A DNA stretch of 64,000 bases from Hemileia vastatrix (GCA_030280995.1 JASXTE010000017.1:4918501-4982500); one strand, 5' to 3'; numbered from the stretch's first letter, positions 1-13,336 are shown. A program made the numbers and translations. The notes: generated by a model not told the origin, from the sequence alone.

Positions 1-1
1 A

Positions 2-217
2 AAAAGAAGAGGAAGACCTAAGAAGAACCCTCAAGAAGTCACAGAAACAGCAGAAATTGATAAAATTCTCAATGATAGAATTATCACTTCTGAAAGAGGT
101 ACTGAATATTTATTGAGATATAAGAACAAATCATCTGAACATGATGCATGGATACCTGGCAAAGAAATTTCAAATCTGCCTGCTCTGTTGAAAAAATACA
201 AAAAGAAAAAATCTTAG
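2..217 (+). pseudogene. 3' end of a Ty3/gypsy pol polyprotein (chromodomain-like tail), cut by the window edge
   Basis: An open frame of 71 residues runs from the window edge to a TAG stop. It matches the C-termini of gypsy-1 (ending 8118), gypsy-2 (ending 41844) and gypsy-4 (ending 52137). The shared pattern is a basic RGRPKK stretch, then EIDKIL, EYLLRYKNKSSE, a Trp (DAWIPGKE) and LLKKY plus a lysine tail. The Tyr/Trp spacing resembles a divergent chromodomain, which in chromoviruses sits after the integrase and guides integration to marked chromatin. No stop is seen in the visible part, so this copy may be younger than its neighbours. The LTR at 254-1393 follows after a T-rich gap. Family assignment is firm; the chromodomain reading is inference. 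Confidence 0.7.
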
Positions 218-253
218 CATTTTTTTTTTATTGTTTTTTTTAGAGTGAGGGAG

Positions 254-1393
254 TGTCAGCCAGGCTATTCCAGGAGTCCAGTAAATGATATATAAATTAT
301 AAAACCTTAAAGAGTGGGTAAGACTTGTATTTAATGAATATAACTTAATATTTTATTGCATAATGAAATTATATAAGAATTTTATTATATACAAATGTTA
401 CATTAAATTTATTGGTTATATATATTTTTATATACAATTAAATTGAGCATAATATAATATATTCTACAAATAATGGCGCATTTTTATGTATTTAATAATT
501 ATAAATTTATATTTAATTAATTAAAAAACATATATTATAATTACAAGTGTAAATTTGATTTATAATATATTTAAATTAATTACTTAAATTTATATATTAA
601 CTAATACCTCTCATATGATACTAAACAATTGTTAAGGACGCTTCTTTTGACCCTTAATTGTGTTAGAAAAAAACAAATAAATTAATTTGGACTAAATTGA
701 GATTAATTGCTTGTTTTGTTGCGTCAAATTATTTTTTGTTTCACTTAAAATGTCCTCTAATCAGAATGTACCATCTGTTGGGAATTATATTTCTCATAGT
801 TCCTATGTTTCCAATCTTGTTTAGTTATTCACTATTGTCACTTACTGATTTGGGGATTAATGGCGGGGAAATTGGATTCTTAATTGGGCTTTTAATTATT
901 TGTTTCATGTTTTTCTCTATATTGTTATGTTTCATTTACTCTTTTGATATGTTTGTTTTATTCCATTCTAATCATTGTATTTACAAATATAGTAGCGCTT
1001 CAGAGGACCCATTGCCTATAAAAGGGCCTTGGATAATCCCCTGTAGCCTTATCACTTATTATACACTCAACAAATTAAATACAATTTTTATATTACGTTT
1101 ATATTCTTTTTATTAGTAATAAAATTCTAATTAAAATTTTATATAACAATTTAAAGGTTGCTTTAAGTCTGATAGTAATTATATTGGTTGCCGCGCAGAA
1201 CTCTTACTTAAATAATAATAATATTTATAAAACCAATTTGTTGTCTCTTCTCAGCTCACTCATCGTTGCCTTCTCTCAATAAATTAAATAATTTTATTAA
1301 ATTTTATTTCTTTTATTACCCATACTCCTTTCCTCCTTCTCCTCCTCTCTTTTCTTCCCTCTTCTCTTATATCTTCTAGACGACTGACCGACA
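254..1393 (+). repeat. 1140-bp gypsy LTR (TGTCAG...CCGACA)
   Basis: The repeat begins TGTCAGCCAGGCT directly after the G-rich GAGTGAGGGAG tract that follows pol, as expected for a 3' LTR behind a polypurine tract. It ends GACTGACCGACA. The same family occurs on the minus strand at 31782-43501, where blocks such as GACCCTTAATTGTGT and GGCGCTTCAGAGG are shared in the same order. CCTATAAAAGGGCC near 1015-1030 looks like a TATA element. A 139-residue open frame at 697-1116 lies inside and is not regarded as a gene. Confidence 0.75.
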
Positions 1394-2079
1394 GCATGTG
1401 ACTGTACTTTTTTCCACAACCAGGATTCAAACCTTGCCCCAAATTTAAGGGTTATATAAATGTAATTTTCCTATATATTTGTAGTGACTATAGTGGTTAT
1501 TATCTGTAGGTATCACTCTGCATATTTCATATTATACATATATCTTTTTTTCTCTGCACTCTGTAGTTGGCATTAAATTTCTCAAATTATGGGGGGAGGT
1601 GTCAGGTATATATATATATATTGTTTACCTAGTAGACCAAGATAGAGAAGAATTGTTCTTAGTCCTAGAAGTAATATAATTTAAATTATTCAACTAAAAA
1701 ACTATATTAATTAATTATTCCAGTTTACAAATTGTTCTTATAATTAAGATATTATTTTATTATTTAAGTTGACTTTTAGTCCTAGTAATTAAAAAATAAA
1801 AATATCTAAATTAATTATTTAATTAAAAAATTATATTAATTAATTATTTCAGTTAACTATTGTCTTGATAATTAATATATTTTTTTATTATTTCAGTTTA
1901 CTATTAGTCCTGATAATTGATATATTTTCATTATTTCAGTTGAATATTATTCCTGGTAATTGATAATAAATTTTAAATATTTTACACATCTTTATCTCTT
2001 ATTTTTTAAAAAAAACAAAAATAAATGATAAATAACAAAATATTAAAATATTTTTCCTTAGAAACAAGTTCTTAAAATA
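1394..2079 (+). other. 5' leader of gypsy-1 with iterated CAGTTGAC...AGTCCTG motifs
   Basis: This noncoding stretch lies between the LTR and the first gag ATG. It matches the leader of gypsy-2 (34739-35560) from GCATGTGACT onward, but the first ~120 bp of that leader, including any primer-binding site, are absent. Between 1721 and 1960 about five degraded copies of a motif of the type TTTCAGTTGACnnTnAGTCCTG are separated by AT-rich spacers. A TA dinucleotide run lies near 1608-1622. Function is unknown; conservation between two elements suggests an RNA-level role such as packaging or translation control, which is inference. Confidence 0.5.
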
Positions 2080-4380
2080 ATGGCTGATTTGAGTCTTTCT
2101 ACCACCCATGAAGAGGAATTGTACCCCATTGAGTATGATTCAAATTCTGTAAGATCTCCTTTGACTATAAAATTTTCTCAAATTAACCAATTAGTAAACC
2201 AAACAGGATGTAGAAATGCAGGAGTTAGAAACCATGAAGGAACATCCTCCCCTAGACTCCAAGCCCCAGGTACTCCCCCAAGAGATTCCAAAAGGCTTCA
2301 AAATTAAAAAGATGCCAGTACAGAAGCAGGTAAACAGCCTGTTAACTCACATCAAGGAGTCGAAATAAGAGAACCTCAAATTAAAGGCGGAGGTAGAGTA
2401 GCTAGAAGAAAAAATAAAAAGTATAGAGACTTTTCTCCAAGAGAAGAAGAAGCCTCTACAAGTAGCAAAACCCCCTCCACAGTTGGCTCTTCAGCAACAA
2501 GAGGAAAATGTAAGTATTAAAATGAAAGTGGGACTGGCTGAAAACCCAATGGGATACCCTTCAGGCTCAGCAAATAAAACAGGCTTCTCAAGTAGGACCC
2601 TCCAGGCCCCAACACTTCAATCTAACCCCTCCTCACCCTTACCATGAAGGAAGAATAAAGAAAAAAATTTACCTTCATATTGTGCCAAAACCATGGCAAG
2701 ATCATCCTTTGAATCTCAAGCTCCTTTTATTGTAACTGATTCAGTTCCTTTAGGTAACTCTGGGATGGGAGATGACACTTTAAGAGCAGTAGAAGCTGGT
2801 TCTAGCAGAAAAATTAATCAATTATCTACTCATGTAAATACTCTTTCATTATAATTTCTACCTCAATAATAAACCCAGATATGGCTATTATAGATGAATC
2901 AATTGATCCTGAAGTATTTGAGACTCTTGAAAATTACTATGTCTCTCTCCTGAGAAACTCTCCTGATGTAGCAGCTATTGATGGCCAATATATGTGAGAC
3001 CTTATCACCAAAATAAATCAAATAATGAACAAACTACAGTTTACACATAAATTTAATAGCTTGTTAACTGAGAAAGGTTACCAGGCATTGAAAAGTGAGT
3101 TTAATAGGGTATCTGATGAATTGTTTAGTAACAAGGTAAATTATTAAAAGAGATTTGCTTTCTGGAAAAATATTAGAAATGATCTATCCAAATTACAAGA
3201 AACTATTTCTATCCATTTCCAAGAACTAGAATTTCATAAATTATACTTGAAAAAACTGAATGACCATTATTCATCTCTTCAAAATAGAAGCCAATTATCT
3301 TTTGAAAAAATCAATGAGACATTAACTAGTATTCCAAGGGTGAAAACTAGGTTAAAAAAGATTGAAGAAAAACTGAGCCCATTTTTATTTGACACAAAAT
3401 ACTCTGTCACTTCTTTGAAAGAAACTTTTGCACAAGCTACTCCAAATGTACCTGAGCCAAGTTCCTCTAAAGAAGAATTAGTGCAAGAGAAACCTGTAGA
3501 TATTTCTGAGTTTCCATCAAAAATTGATTATGCACCCTGTTCATCTACAGATGGGTTAAATAATGAAATTACTGCTCATTTAGAGAAAATGAAACTTCCT
3601 TTTACACAGAAAAAAGTAATCCACAAGTAAATTATCTCAAATCAGAAAAATTGGCCAAAACTTGACCAATATCCAACATTTAATAGTAATTCTTCCTCTG
3701 ATTGGTAGAAATTTATATGCAGAATAGATAATCTGAAAGACTCTTATAAACTACCAGATAAAGAAATTCTGTCTAAATTGATTTCTTTGTTTTCAAATGT
3801 TGCCCTCATGTGGTATGAATCTGTCCTTTTGGATAAAAATTATTACTCTTGGGAGGAGTGGAAAAAATTAATTAAAGCACAATTTGGTGGTTTAAAGTTT
3901 AGGATAGCCCAACAAAGGCAGTATGAGGAATCTATATATAGCTCATCCTCTACAGAAAAACCTATTGAGTTCTTGATGAATTTAGTAAAAATCTTGAGAG
4001 AAATGGATCCAAAGATGGAATATGAACTTTGGAAGGACAGGATTCTTTATAAATTGCCAATGTCTTTAAGAGACTTAATTGTTGCAAGAACTGAATACTC
4101 AAGTGAGCCTTCTTATTTTATTAATAATTTTAATGAAGTCCTTTTGATTAGCAGCTATGAGTCTAGGAAGTTATTCCCTAGACCTTCAGTGGAGAAACCC
4201 TCCAACTACAAACAAAAACTTCCATAAAAAGTTGGTAAAACTTTTTCCCCTTTTGCACCTAAAAAATATACAACAAAAAATTTCTTTAAGTTCAGCAAGT
4301 CTTGGAAGAAAGGCCATGTTTGTGACAAGAAAATAAAACTTGTAGAACAAACAGAGAATCCTGAAGATGACACAGTTGCA
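2080..4380 (+). pseudogene. gypsy-1 gag, decayed
   Basis: The frame begins with an ATG (MADLSL...) matching the start of gypsy-2 gag at 35561. Homology continues with several stops and frameshifts: coding blocks are visible at 2080-2307, 3247-3630 and 3778-4227. The last holds the capsid-like Retrotrans_gag region (ALMWYESVLL, WKKLIKAQFGG, YELWKDRILYKLP). The zinc knuckle that gypsy-2 keeps at 37743-37805 is damaged here (4260-4335), with both first-pair cysteines replaced by Phe and Ser. Gag would form the cytoplasmic virus-like particle; this copy cannot. Confidence 0.75.
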
Positions 4381-7300
4381 TTGCATGATACTTCAAGTGA
4401 TTTTTCCAGAAACATTTCTTATGAATCACACCAGGAAATCTTGATTCTAGAGGAAGATATTCAATATTTAAATAATATTGACATTGATAAAAATGATTTA
4501 TCCACAGTTGAAGATGCTGAAATCATAAGAAATCTTGAGGACACCTCAATAATAATTACCACTCTTAAGGCACCATTCTTTATTAATGGAAAAAATATTG
4601 AGGTTGCTTTGGATTCTGGAGCTGGAGGAAAAGTTTTATCTGAAAAAGCACTTGCTTCAGTCAATCAGGATTATAAATCAAAACTTATGCCTATCACTTC
4701 TGAAAATTGGAGAGTGTATGGCTCTGTTTTGTCCCCCATTGGTAAATACAAAGCTAAAGTATTTTTCTAATATAACCATGGAATTTTAAGAGCCATGTGT
4801 AACTTTTTAGTTATGAAAAATGATAAGTTAAGCAATGGGCTCATTGTGGGAAATGATATATCCCCCAAATATGGCATTAAACTTTATCCCTCAAACAAAT
4901 GCTTCACAATGGGGTTAAATGGGGAGAGAAAATTTAAAATTTCTTCCCCAAAAAAATTATTGACACCAGTTTTGAACACATGTAATTCTGTGGCTCAATA
5001 TAAAGGAAGATCTACAAAAGATATGTCTGCCCTCCTGTCTGAAATTGACACAGCTTCTTTTGGAGAACAACTTTCTGGTGAAGGAAAAGATTCCATCATT
5101 CATTTGATAAAATATTTTCCTATGGCCCTTGCTAATGGGTCACATGAATTAGTGTTAGTCAAAGAAGAGGTGAAACTTTCATTATCTTGACCTTTGACTG
5201 AAATACAACCTATTTTAAAGAAGAAGCCTTATTCTTCTTCCCCCACAAAGAGAAAAGATATTGAAGACAATATCTCTACCCTTTTAAAAATGAATATTAT
5301 TTAAAAGGTAGTTGAAAAGCCTAAAAATTGTGTTATCTCACCTGTCTTGATTTTTTATGAGAAAGACAAAGGCAGTTTATGTGGTGATTATAGAGCTCAA
5401 ATAATTATACTGTAGATGATTTCTATCTTTTACCAAGAATTAGCTCTATTGATGCTACCTTACAAGGTGCTAATTATATCAACTGTATAGATAGTAATAA
5501 ATGATATCACCAGGTACCTGTTGAGAAACATTCTCATAATTTTCTGATGATTGCTACTCATATGGGTATTTATAAGTATATTAGGATGCCATTTGGCCAC
5601 AAAAGTTCCCCTTTGGTTTTTTAAAAAGTTATGCATAACACATTCCATCAATAAATAATTGAAGGATGGTTTATGATTTACATTGATGATTTCATCATAT
5701 TCTCTAAATATTTGAGGACCACATTAACCACCTGTGTAAAGTGTTCTATAAAATGGATGAGATAAATATGACACTTGCTTATAAAAAATGCAAAATTTGG
5801 TTTTCATTCTTTGAAAGTGCTTGGTCATGTGTTTTCAGGACTACAGATATGTGTTGACCAGAACAAAGTGGCAGACATACAACAGGTAAAAGCTCCTACT
5901 ACAGTTAGAGAGCTCTAAAGTTTTGTGGGATTGTCTGGATACTATAGACAATATATTAAAAATTATCGGGTCATAGCATTACTCCTAACCCAATTAACTA
6001 GGAAAGATGCTGTTTTTGTCTAGAACAGTGAAAGACAAGGAGCTTTTGACACTATGAAACATTGTTTGATGTCAGCACCAATTCTTGCTTTGTCTGACTT
6101 TAATCAACCATTGGTTTTATACACCGATTCCAGTTTTATTGGCTTAGGTGCTGCTCTCCACCAAAAACAAGTTATGAATGACAAAGTATCTGAAGTAGTA
6201 ATTTGTTATATTTTAAGAACATTGAGATATAGTGAATTGAAATATGGTGCCACTCAACTTGAGTGTTTGGAAGTTGTGTGTGCTCTGGAAAAACTACATA
6301 ATTAACTGGATGACCAGAAATTTGGACTTGTCACTGACTGAAGTGCAGTGAAGTCCCTTTTAAACTTGAAAACACCTAAAAGACACATGTTCAGATGGCA
6401 GTTGGCTGTTCAGGAATACAGGGGAAGGATTACAATAATTCATAGGGCTGGTATTTTTCACTCAAATGTGGATATGTTATCAAGGTTACCTTTGCCAAAT
6501 GATGAATCTAATCCTGCATATGTTCCTGAGGATGAAATATTTCACTTTTATGGGATATATGTGGCTGATATGCAGGAAGAGCTATTTCAGCTTATTCTGG
6601 ATTCATATGATAAAGACACTGACTTTAGATATCTGTGTATTATATTAAATGATCCAAAGAATGCTTCAATACAAGAATTAATTAAAACACTTCCACCAAA
6701 ATGCCAAATGCTTTGGAAAAAGGTAAATTTTCAATTGATGAAGGCTACATCTATTATAGAAGAAATTTGAGTAATGTTATTGTTATTCCTCCTTCTATAA
6801 GAGAAACCATCTTGAAAATTTGTCATTATGACATATTGGAAGGCTATTTTGATCTTGATAAAAGATTGATTAGAATTAAGAACATTACTTGGTGGGCCAA
6901 TATGTCTGAAGACAACAAACCATATGTTGAATCCTGTGATTCTTGCCAGAAATCAATGAGCTAAACTGGGAAAAGACCTAGATTTATGCAACAGTTTGAA
7001 TCTCCTGATGCACCATGGTAAATAGTAAACATGGGCTTTGTAACAGGACTACCCATTTCTGGGAAAGAAATTTGTAACTCTTGTTGGGTTATTGTGGACA
7101 GATTTACAAAAATGTGTAAATTCATTTTTACTCACAAAGATTTTTCCACTAAGGAATTAGCCTTCTTGTGGAGGTCTCATATGTTTAATACTTCTGGTTT
7201 CCCAAATCCATAATCTCTGACAGAGACCCTAAACTTACTTCTGAATTTTGGATGTCTCTTATGTATGTTTGTGGTTGTGATATGAATCTTTCTACTTACC

Positions 7301-8118
7301 ATCACCCTCAAGCTTATGGATTAACTGAAAGAATTATTAAGACCTTGGAGGACATGATAAGAATGTATTTTGCCTTTGGCCTTGAGTATAAAGACAATTA
7401 CAGTTTCACTCATGACTGGGTCACCTTACTTCCTGGTCTGGAATTTTCTTATAATAGGACTGTTCATTCTGTTTCTCAGAGAAAGCCTTTTGAGCTCTGG
7501 ATTAGATATGTTCCAAATACTCCTGCCCAAATTCTCAATAATAAAATACTTAAATTGGATTTACATCCTGTTGTAAAAAATTTTCTTCAAATGCAACAAA
7601 TTTGCAGAAGTCATTCTCTAAAATTTATTGAAAAAACTTTTGAGTATGAGAAGAAGAGGTGGTACAAATCTTATGAAGAATGCACCTTTAAGAAGGGTGA
7701 TGAAGTACTGATTTCTACCCTCCACTTCAATTTACAATTTAATAACAAATTAAAAGACACATTTGTAGGTTCTTTTGTTGTCAGAAGAATGGTTGGCGAT
7801 AATGGAGTTGAAGTTATCCTGTACTCTCCATATGACAGGAAACGTCCTGTTTTTCCAACATCTCTTTTGAAACCCTACACATCTAATAGTGATTTATTCC
7901 CAAAAAGAAGGGGAAGACCAAAGAAAACCCCTAAATTGATCACTGAGACAGCAGAAATTTATAAGATTTTAAATTACAGAAATATCACTGTTGAAAAAGG
8001 TACTGAATACTTATTGAGCTTCAATAATAAATCTTCTGAATAAAATTCTTGGATACCTGGGAAAGAGATATCTAACCTTCCTGCTCTACTAAAGAAATTT
8101 AAAAGTCAGAAAGCATAG
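4381..8118 (+). pseudogene. gypsy-1 pol (PR-RT-RNaseH-IN-chromodomain), decayed
   Basis: Order is aspartic protease, reverse transcriptase, RNase H, integrase, chromodomain-like tail, the Ty3/gypsy order. Protease: DSGAGG near 4612. RT: 5215-5830, where the YIDD catalytic box survives near 5676 but frameshifts and stops interrupt the domain. RNase H: 6054-6420 (VLYTDSS). Integrase: H2C2 finger near 6815-6955 (ESCDSCQKS), core 7031-7500, C-terminal region to about 7870. The chromodomain-like tail ends at 8118, with a stop replacing a residue at 8041. Gypsy-2 is the closest relative in the window and shows what each broken segment corresponds to. Not functional. Confidence 0.8.
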
Positions 8119-8151
8119 CATTTTTTTATTGTTTTTTTTGGAGTGAGGGAG

Positions 8152-8905
8152 TTTCACCCAGGCTAATAGACTTACCCAGTAAATAATTAATTACTTACTA
8201 GTGTAGAGATATGCCTTTACCTCTCAATTTGTTAGTTATACTTACTTTATAAATTACTTATAATATTTTAACTAATAAATAAGTAAAATTAAGTAAATAT
8301 ATAATTAAAATGTTCCCTCGAATTTTATTCCTTGAAAGTGTGCTCATGACAGCTGAAAGATAGACTAAAAGTATAAAAAATCAAAAATACTAACAGTTAA
8401 AATCAAATATTTTTATTATACATTGACATATACAGAAAATTTAAGTAAAATCAAATAATTTTAATTAAAATTGACATATACAGGTAAATACTGTATATAA
8501 GAACATTCCTTATAGAATAAAACTGCAAGCATTGGAAATTTCTATTTTTTGTGGGATTTTTCTCACTGTGATACACATGTATGTAGACCTGTGGTTCTGT
8601 AATTTATCTCTATTTTGCCTATGTAAGTCCTCTCATTCTGGTTGGTTCAGATAATCTCATTCTTACTTAAAGCATTTATTATATACAGATTTAAAACTAT
8701 CACTACTATTACTACTCTTAGTACTTACAGTTTAGTATCTCTAGGACTTCCTTGTAATAATAATAATAAAATATTTACCTTTTTATTGAGTAATAAAATA
8801 TAAAAAATATAAATATGTACCAATTCTTGAAATCTTGAGTTTCTCCACCTTCATTTGCTGTTAGACTGCTGGAAATACCTTCTACACCAAAATTGCCCCT
8901 TGACA
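8152..8905 (+). repeat. gypsy-1 3' LTR, degraded (about 754 bp)
   Basis: It starts after a GAGTGAGGGAG purine tract with TTTCACCCAGGCT, a mutated form of the TGTCAGCCAGGCT start of other LTRs here, and ends in CCCCTTGACA. Internal blocks (TGTTCCCTCG; GTGCTCATGACAG; the CACC...TTGACA end) align with the 834-bp gypsy-2 LTR rather than with the 1140-bp LTR at 254-1393. The two LTRs bracketing gypsy-1 therefore belong to different subfamilies. Confidence 0.6.
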
Positions 8906-10100
8906 GCCTCACTTGCCTATTGAAAGGCTTTGGTTTCTCACTTTGTTGTCAGTATTATTTACATTACTTTACAATTTATAAAATAAACATTTTTGTTACA
9001 ATTATTAGTATTTTTTAATCAACTTTATTATTGCTTTGAAAATACATAAATTGTGAGATTAAACTATATAAAAGGTTTCTTTAGAGTGATTTATCTTTAT
9101 CTTTTGTTTTGATTATAGTTAGAGGAATAAAAATTACTTACTAGTTTGAATAAAAAGCCTTACATCCATATATTTGTTTTTAAAGTTTATTTATTTTTCT
9201 TTTGAAGTTTTTTTTAGCTGGTCATTTCTTCTTTTTATTCTTTGGTTCTTCCTTTACTTCTTTTTTTTTGGTTGTATTTCTCTTCTTCCTCTAGAAGACT
9301 TGCTGAAAGGTACTGTTATAGATGTAATATTTAATTATAAAAATAATTTTTATGCATTATTGGCTGTTAATTGTCTTTTTCTGATGATTTTCTCTATTTT
9401 CTACTCATGTATACAGCCAAATATATGCATAAAGTAGTCAAAAAACCTAATTTCACCTTATAAACATGTTCCAGAATTCATACAGATATCGACAGATCTC
9501 CATGGAGCTTTTCCAGACTTCCAGACTCAATTTAAAACTAAAAACTACTCTAAAATATCTATTAAAGTTTGAAATGATAGTCACACCACTTATTAATCAG
9601 TTCTAGCATGTTTTGTAGCCTGTGAAGCCTTATTCACTGAATTAAAAATCATCATATTTTATTAAAATCTGGAAATCCAAAAAATCACTAAATCCCTAAA
9701 TAAAATAATTAAAAATATATAAGAAATCAATAAAATTCCAGCAAAATTTCAGAAGATTTTTTAGTATCCATTCTATCTTTTAATATAGTTTTCATCTTAT
9801 AAGTATCATTTTTGACCATAAAATAATCATTTGAAACTGATCATTTTATAGCCATCTTTTTTGCTTTAAAATAACCAATTTTCTCCATTATAAATCCAAC
9901 ATGAAAACAAATCAAGATGAGGAAATTAATAAATGATCCTTCTAAGAAAATTTCTATACTATCTGAGTGCTTTAATAAACTTTATTCTACCACACCAGTG
10001 AAGTTGAAGCACAGGTACTGCCTGTCACATTAGCTCCACTTGTCAAACGCCCAAATATTTCAGTCCCATAAATATTCAATGGAAATGGAGGCCCCCAGGA
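8906..10100. other. AT-rich stretch without a recognisable gene
   Basis: Between the gypsy-1 3' LTR and the gag of the next element I see no convincing coding sequence. The only longer frame (9174-9437) is a run of Phe, Leu, Ser and Ile from T-rich DNA. The right part may hold the 5' LTR or leader of the chromodomain gypsy that follows, but no TG...CA match to its 3' LTR (15872-16156) was found. Confidence 0.4.
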
Positions 10101-10851
10101 GGATAAGCATGAATAATAGGTAAACCTCTATTTCCTTCTCAAAGTTCATCAATTACCAGATGAGTTATCAAAAATTGGGTTCACAATATCATACCTCACA
10201 GATGAAGCTGCACTCTGGGAAAGGCCATATACAAAAGAGCTCCTTGAAAAGGCTAAGTCAGAAATGAATTTTCACCAATTCAAGGAAACATTCAAGCTAG
10301 AATTTGTTTATCCTGATGTGGCCAAAACCTCAGAGAATGGGCTAAATCAGTTACATCAGAAACAGTCAGCCACTGAGTATGTGTCAAAATTCCAGGTTTA
10401 TCCCAGTTACATTACAAAATGGGGAGAAGGAGCTCTCATTTTTTACTTCAGGAATGAACTCTTGTCAAAAATTGAAAATGACCTAATTAGTCACCCTCAT
10501 ACAATGTCTCTCCAAGCACTCATAGAACTGGCCATTCAAATTGATAATGAGCTCAGGAATCAGTGCATAGATGATGGGAGTGGTGCTTGTCAATGGCACA
10601 ACTATGCTTCATCAAGCGGGGCCAGTACTCATGATCCAAACACTATGGATATTGATTCAGAAAATGCACAAAGCCCTAGTGGGAGAAGGTGGATTTATAG
10701 TGAGGAATATCAGAGGTTTATGAGCAAAGGTATATGTCTAAAATGTGTGACTAGTGGTCATTTGGAAAGAGAGTGTAGAGGAAAGATCAAGTTTAGTGAA
10801 GTTGAGGACAGCATAGGAAAGGCACAGGTAAAAGAAAGCTCTCAGGAGTGA
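10101..10851 (+). pseudogene. gag of a chromodomain gypsy element
   Basis: The reading frame is visible from about 10150 (KIGFTISYLTDEAALWERPY) and is open from 10264 to the TGA at 10851. It has a Retrotrans_gag-like capsid region (FKLEFVYPDV, SATEYVSKFQ, FRNELLSKI) and a CCHC zinc knuckle near 10735-10780 (CLKCVTSGHLEREC, CX2CX4HX4C). Gag packages the element RNA in cytoplasmic particles. The N-terminal boundary is uncertain. This differs clearly from the gag of gypsy-1, -2 and -4 and represents another gypsy lineage. Confidence 0.7.
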
Positions 10852-10969
10852 AGGTTTTTCCCTCTTTGAGCTGATTAGAGGAAAAGGATAACTTAGATTT
10901 AGTAGAATAATTATCAGAATTTAAGCCACTTTAAGTAAGTGATAATTTTATTATGCTGAACTTTCCTTT

Positions 10970-13330
10970 AATGACCCTTTATGCCACAAAAAATATACAA
11001 GCTCTTCTGGACTTTGGGGCCACAGGATGTTTTATTTCCAGCAATATTTAACAGAGGAATAAAATGAAAAATAAAAAAATTGGACCATCCCAGACGTCTA
11101 ATGAGGAGAAGTAAGAGAAAAGATTATTTTCAGATTCTGGTGTGATGGAAAGGAGACTGAATGCAAGGCATATGCAGCAATACTGAAAGACCAGTATGAC
11201 ATGGTACTGGGTATGAAATTGTTGAAGCAATATAACCCACACATTGACTGGATTTAAAATAGGATTCAAATGGGGAAAAAAGGAGAAACTTGTGCTAAAG
11301 TATTGACTCCCTGGCCCCTTTCAGGGGTCAGTGGCCCATCCCCACAAGTCTTCTGATGTTCTTTTATCATCAGGTGACTTGCCTCCAGAACTGATACTCT
11401 CTCTTGATTCTAAGAAGCAGACTGGGGATGAGGCACCAACAGGGAGCACCAGAGAGGAGATGAAGTGCACAAAGAGAAGGAGAAAGCACAAAAGAGAAGG
11501 GGGAAGACAGAAGATGGAAAGGTGGATGGCACAGATAAAGCATTGGCCACCTGGCCCCCGCTGGAGAGTCTCCTTGTATTTTCTTATCATCAGTAGACTT
11601 TCTGAAAGAACTGAAAATTTCTCTTGATGCAATGTTTCAGGACTTATAGGGAACTCTGGAGGGAGAGGAGGAACTGGATTTCAATGCATCAGCATGAAAT
11701 ATATACACCAAGATTTCAGCCAAGTTCCAGTCCCCAAGTCCAAAAAAAAAAAAGACTCATGGAAATGGTCCCTGAAGCCTATTTGGAATTCTCACTACTT
11801 TTTGAAGTTGGAGGATTTAAGACTCTGTCACCTTATCAACCATATGACTTTGTCATTGATATCATGCCAGACACAAATCTTCAATTCAGTCATATAATAC
11901 TGTTTTCAACCTTGGTGTCAATTAAAATATAAGAGATGATTGATGAAAATTTATATAATGGTTTTATTAGAGATTCAATATCTTTCTGGGTGGACCCTGT
12001 GATCTTTGTATGAAAAAATGATGAGTCATTGAGATCTTGCATGAATTTCAGAATGCTAAATGCACTGATAGTAAAGAACAGATATTTCCTTTGATTGACT
12101 AGTGAGCTAATTGATAGTCTCCAAGGTGCAGAGATTTTTACATGCCTATATCTTAGAGAAGGTTACCACAATATACATTTGAAGGAAGGTGAAAAATTCA
12201 AACTGGTACTCTTCACTAAATTTGGCCATTTCGAATTGTTTTTAATGCCTTTTTGGTACATGTAATGCTCCTACCACTTTCCAACACTTCACCAATAGTA
12301 TCTTCAGAGATATAATAGGGATAGATGTGGAAGCGTATCTTGAAGACATCTTTATTTACTTCAGATCAGTGGAGGAAAACCAAATAAAAGTGAAATACTT
12401 TCTTCAATTCTTTATAGAGGCACAGGAACATTTAAAGCCTGAAAAATGTGTCTTTTCAGTAAGTGAAATCCCCTATCTGGCTATGATCATTTCAAAAGTT
12501 GGGTGTTATACCAAGAGAAAGTAGAAGCAATAACAGAGTGGCCAGCACCAGAATCAGTAAAAGAGCGCCAGTTGTTTTTAGGCTTTGCAAATTGATTCTG
12601 CCACTTTACTAAAATTTATTCTCACATCTGCCAACTGGCTCATGACCTCAAAAAAAAAGGAAGCTAAATTCATATGAATATATAGCCAACAAGATGCTTT
12701 TGACTGACTAAAAAGGCCATTTTTGACAGCCCCTATTCTGGAAATACCAGATTTACTAAAGCCATTTGTTCTGGAATGTGACTGCTTAGACTCTTTGCTA
12801 GGTGTGGTATTATTTCAATAAAATTCTGAAAATGTCTTACACCCAGTGGAATAATATTGATCATGTACACTATTGGGTGCTGATTTGAACTAAAAATACT
12901 TGATAAAGAGCTACTGGTATTTGTAGAAGCTGGATGCACCTTTCACCACTACTTGGAAGGAGGACCACACAATTTACAAGTTATTATCTATACAGATCAC
13001 AGAAACTTGGAAAAATTTCTGACCACAAAAAAGCTTACACAAAGGCAAGCACACTGGGAAGAGCTTTTAAGCAGAATCAATTTTTTTTATTCAATTTGTA
13101 ACATGAAAGAAAAGTGAAAAATCTGATGTTCTATCATGACAGCCTGACTTGTACCCAGAACCAAACCAGTTACATTCCATTTGCAAAACTTAATTGAAGG
13201 GGGATCTTGAAGAGGGGTTAGTCTTAGATGAGGTAAAATTGGCAGATGATGATTTGATGGAATGGGTAAGGAGCAAACAGGAAAAGGATGAGGGAGTTCA
13301 GGAGTTGGTAAAGGCACTTTTATATAAGGA
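10970..13330 (+). pseudogene. pol N-terminal half (PR-RT-RNaseH) of the chromodomain gypsy, decayed
   Basis: Protease remnant near 11000-11050 reads LLDFGATGCFI, with Phe where DSG/DTG has Ser/Thr. RT blocks: near 12130-12260 (FTCLYLREGYHNI, KFGHFELFLMPF), then YLEDIFIY near 12340, where the usual YLDD box has Glu for the first Asp. [13 protein letters not shown] follows. RNase H remnants: LTAPILEIPDLLKPFVLECD near 12725-12790. Stops and frameshifts interrupt every domain. The region continues to 13336, where a solo LTR interrupts it; integrase resumes after 14493. Confidence 0.7.
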
Positions 13331-13336
13331 GGTATT

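Noticed and set aside
697..1116. 139-residue hydrophobic open frame
   Set aside because: Lies wholly inside the LTR at 254-1393 in T-rich DNA, and the homologous minus-strand LTR (31782-43501) does not keep it.
1420..1450. GGATTCAAACC resembling a tRNA T-arm
   Set aside because: No cloverleaf can be built around it; it lies in the gypsy leader, and the gypsy-2 counterpart (34750-34780) has no tRNA structure either.
9174..9437. 87-residue Phe/Leu/Ser-rich frame resembling a membrane protein
   Set aside because: Composition simply reflects T-rich DNA; no neighbouring exon or motif supports a gene.
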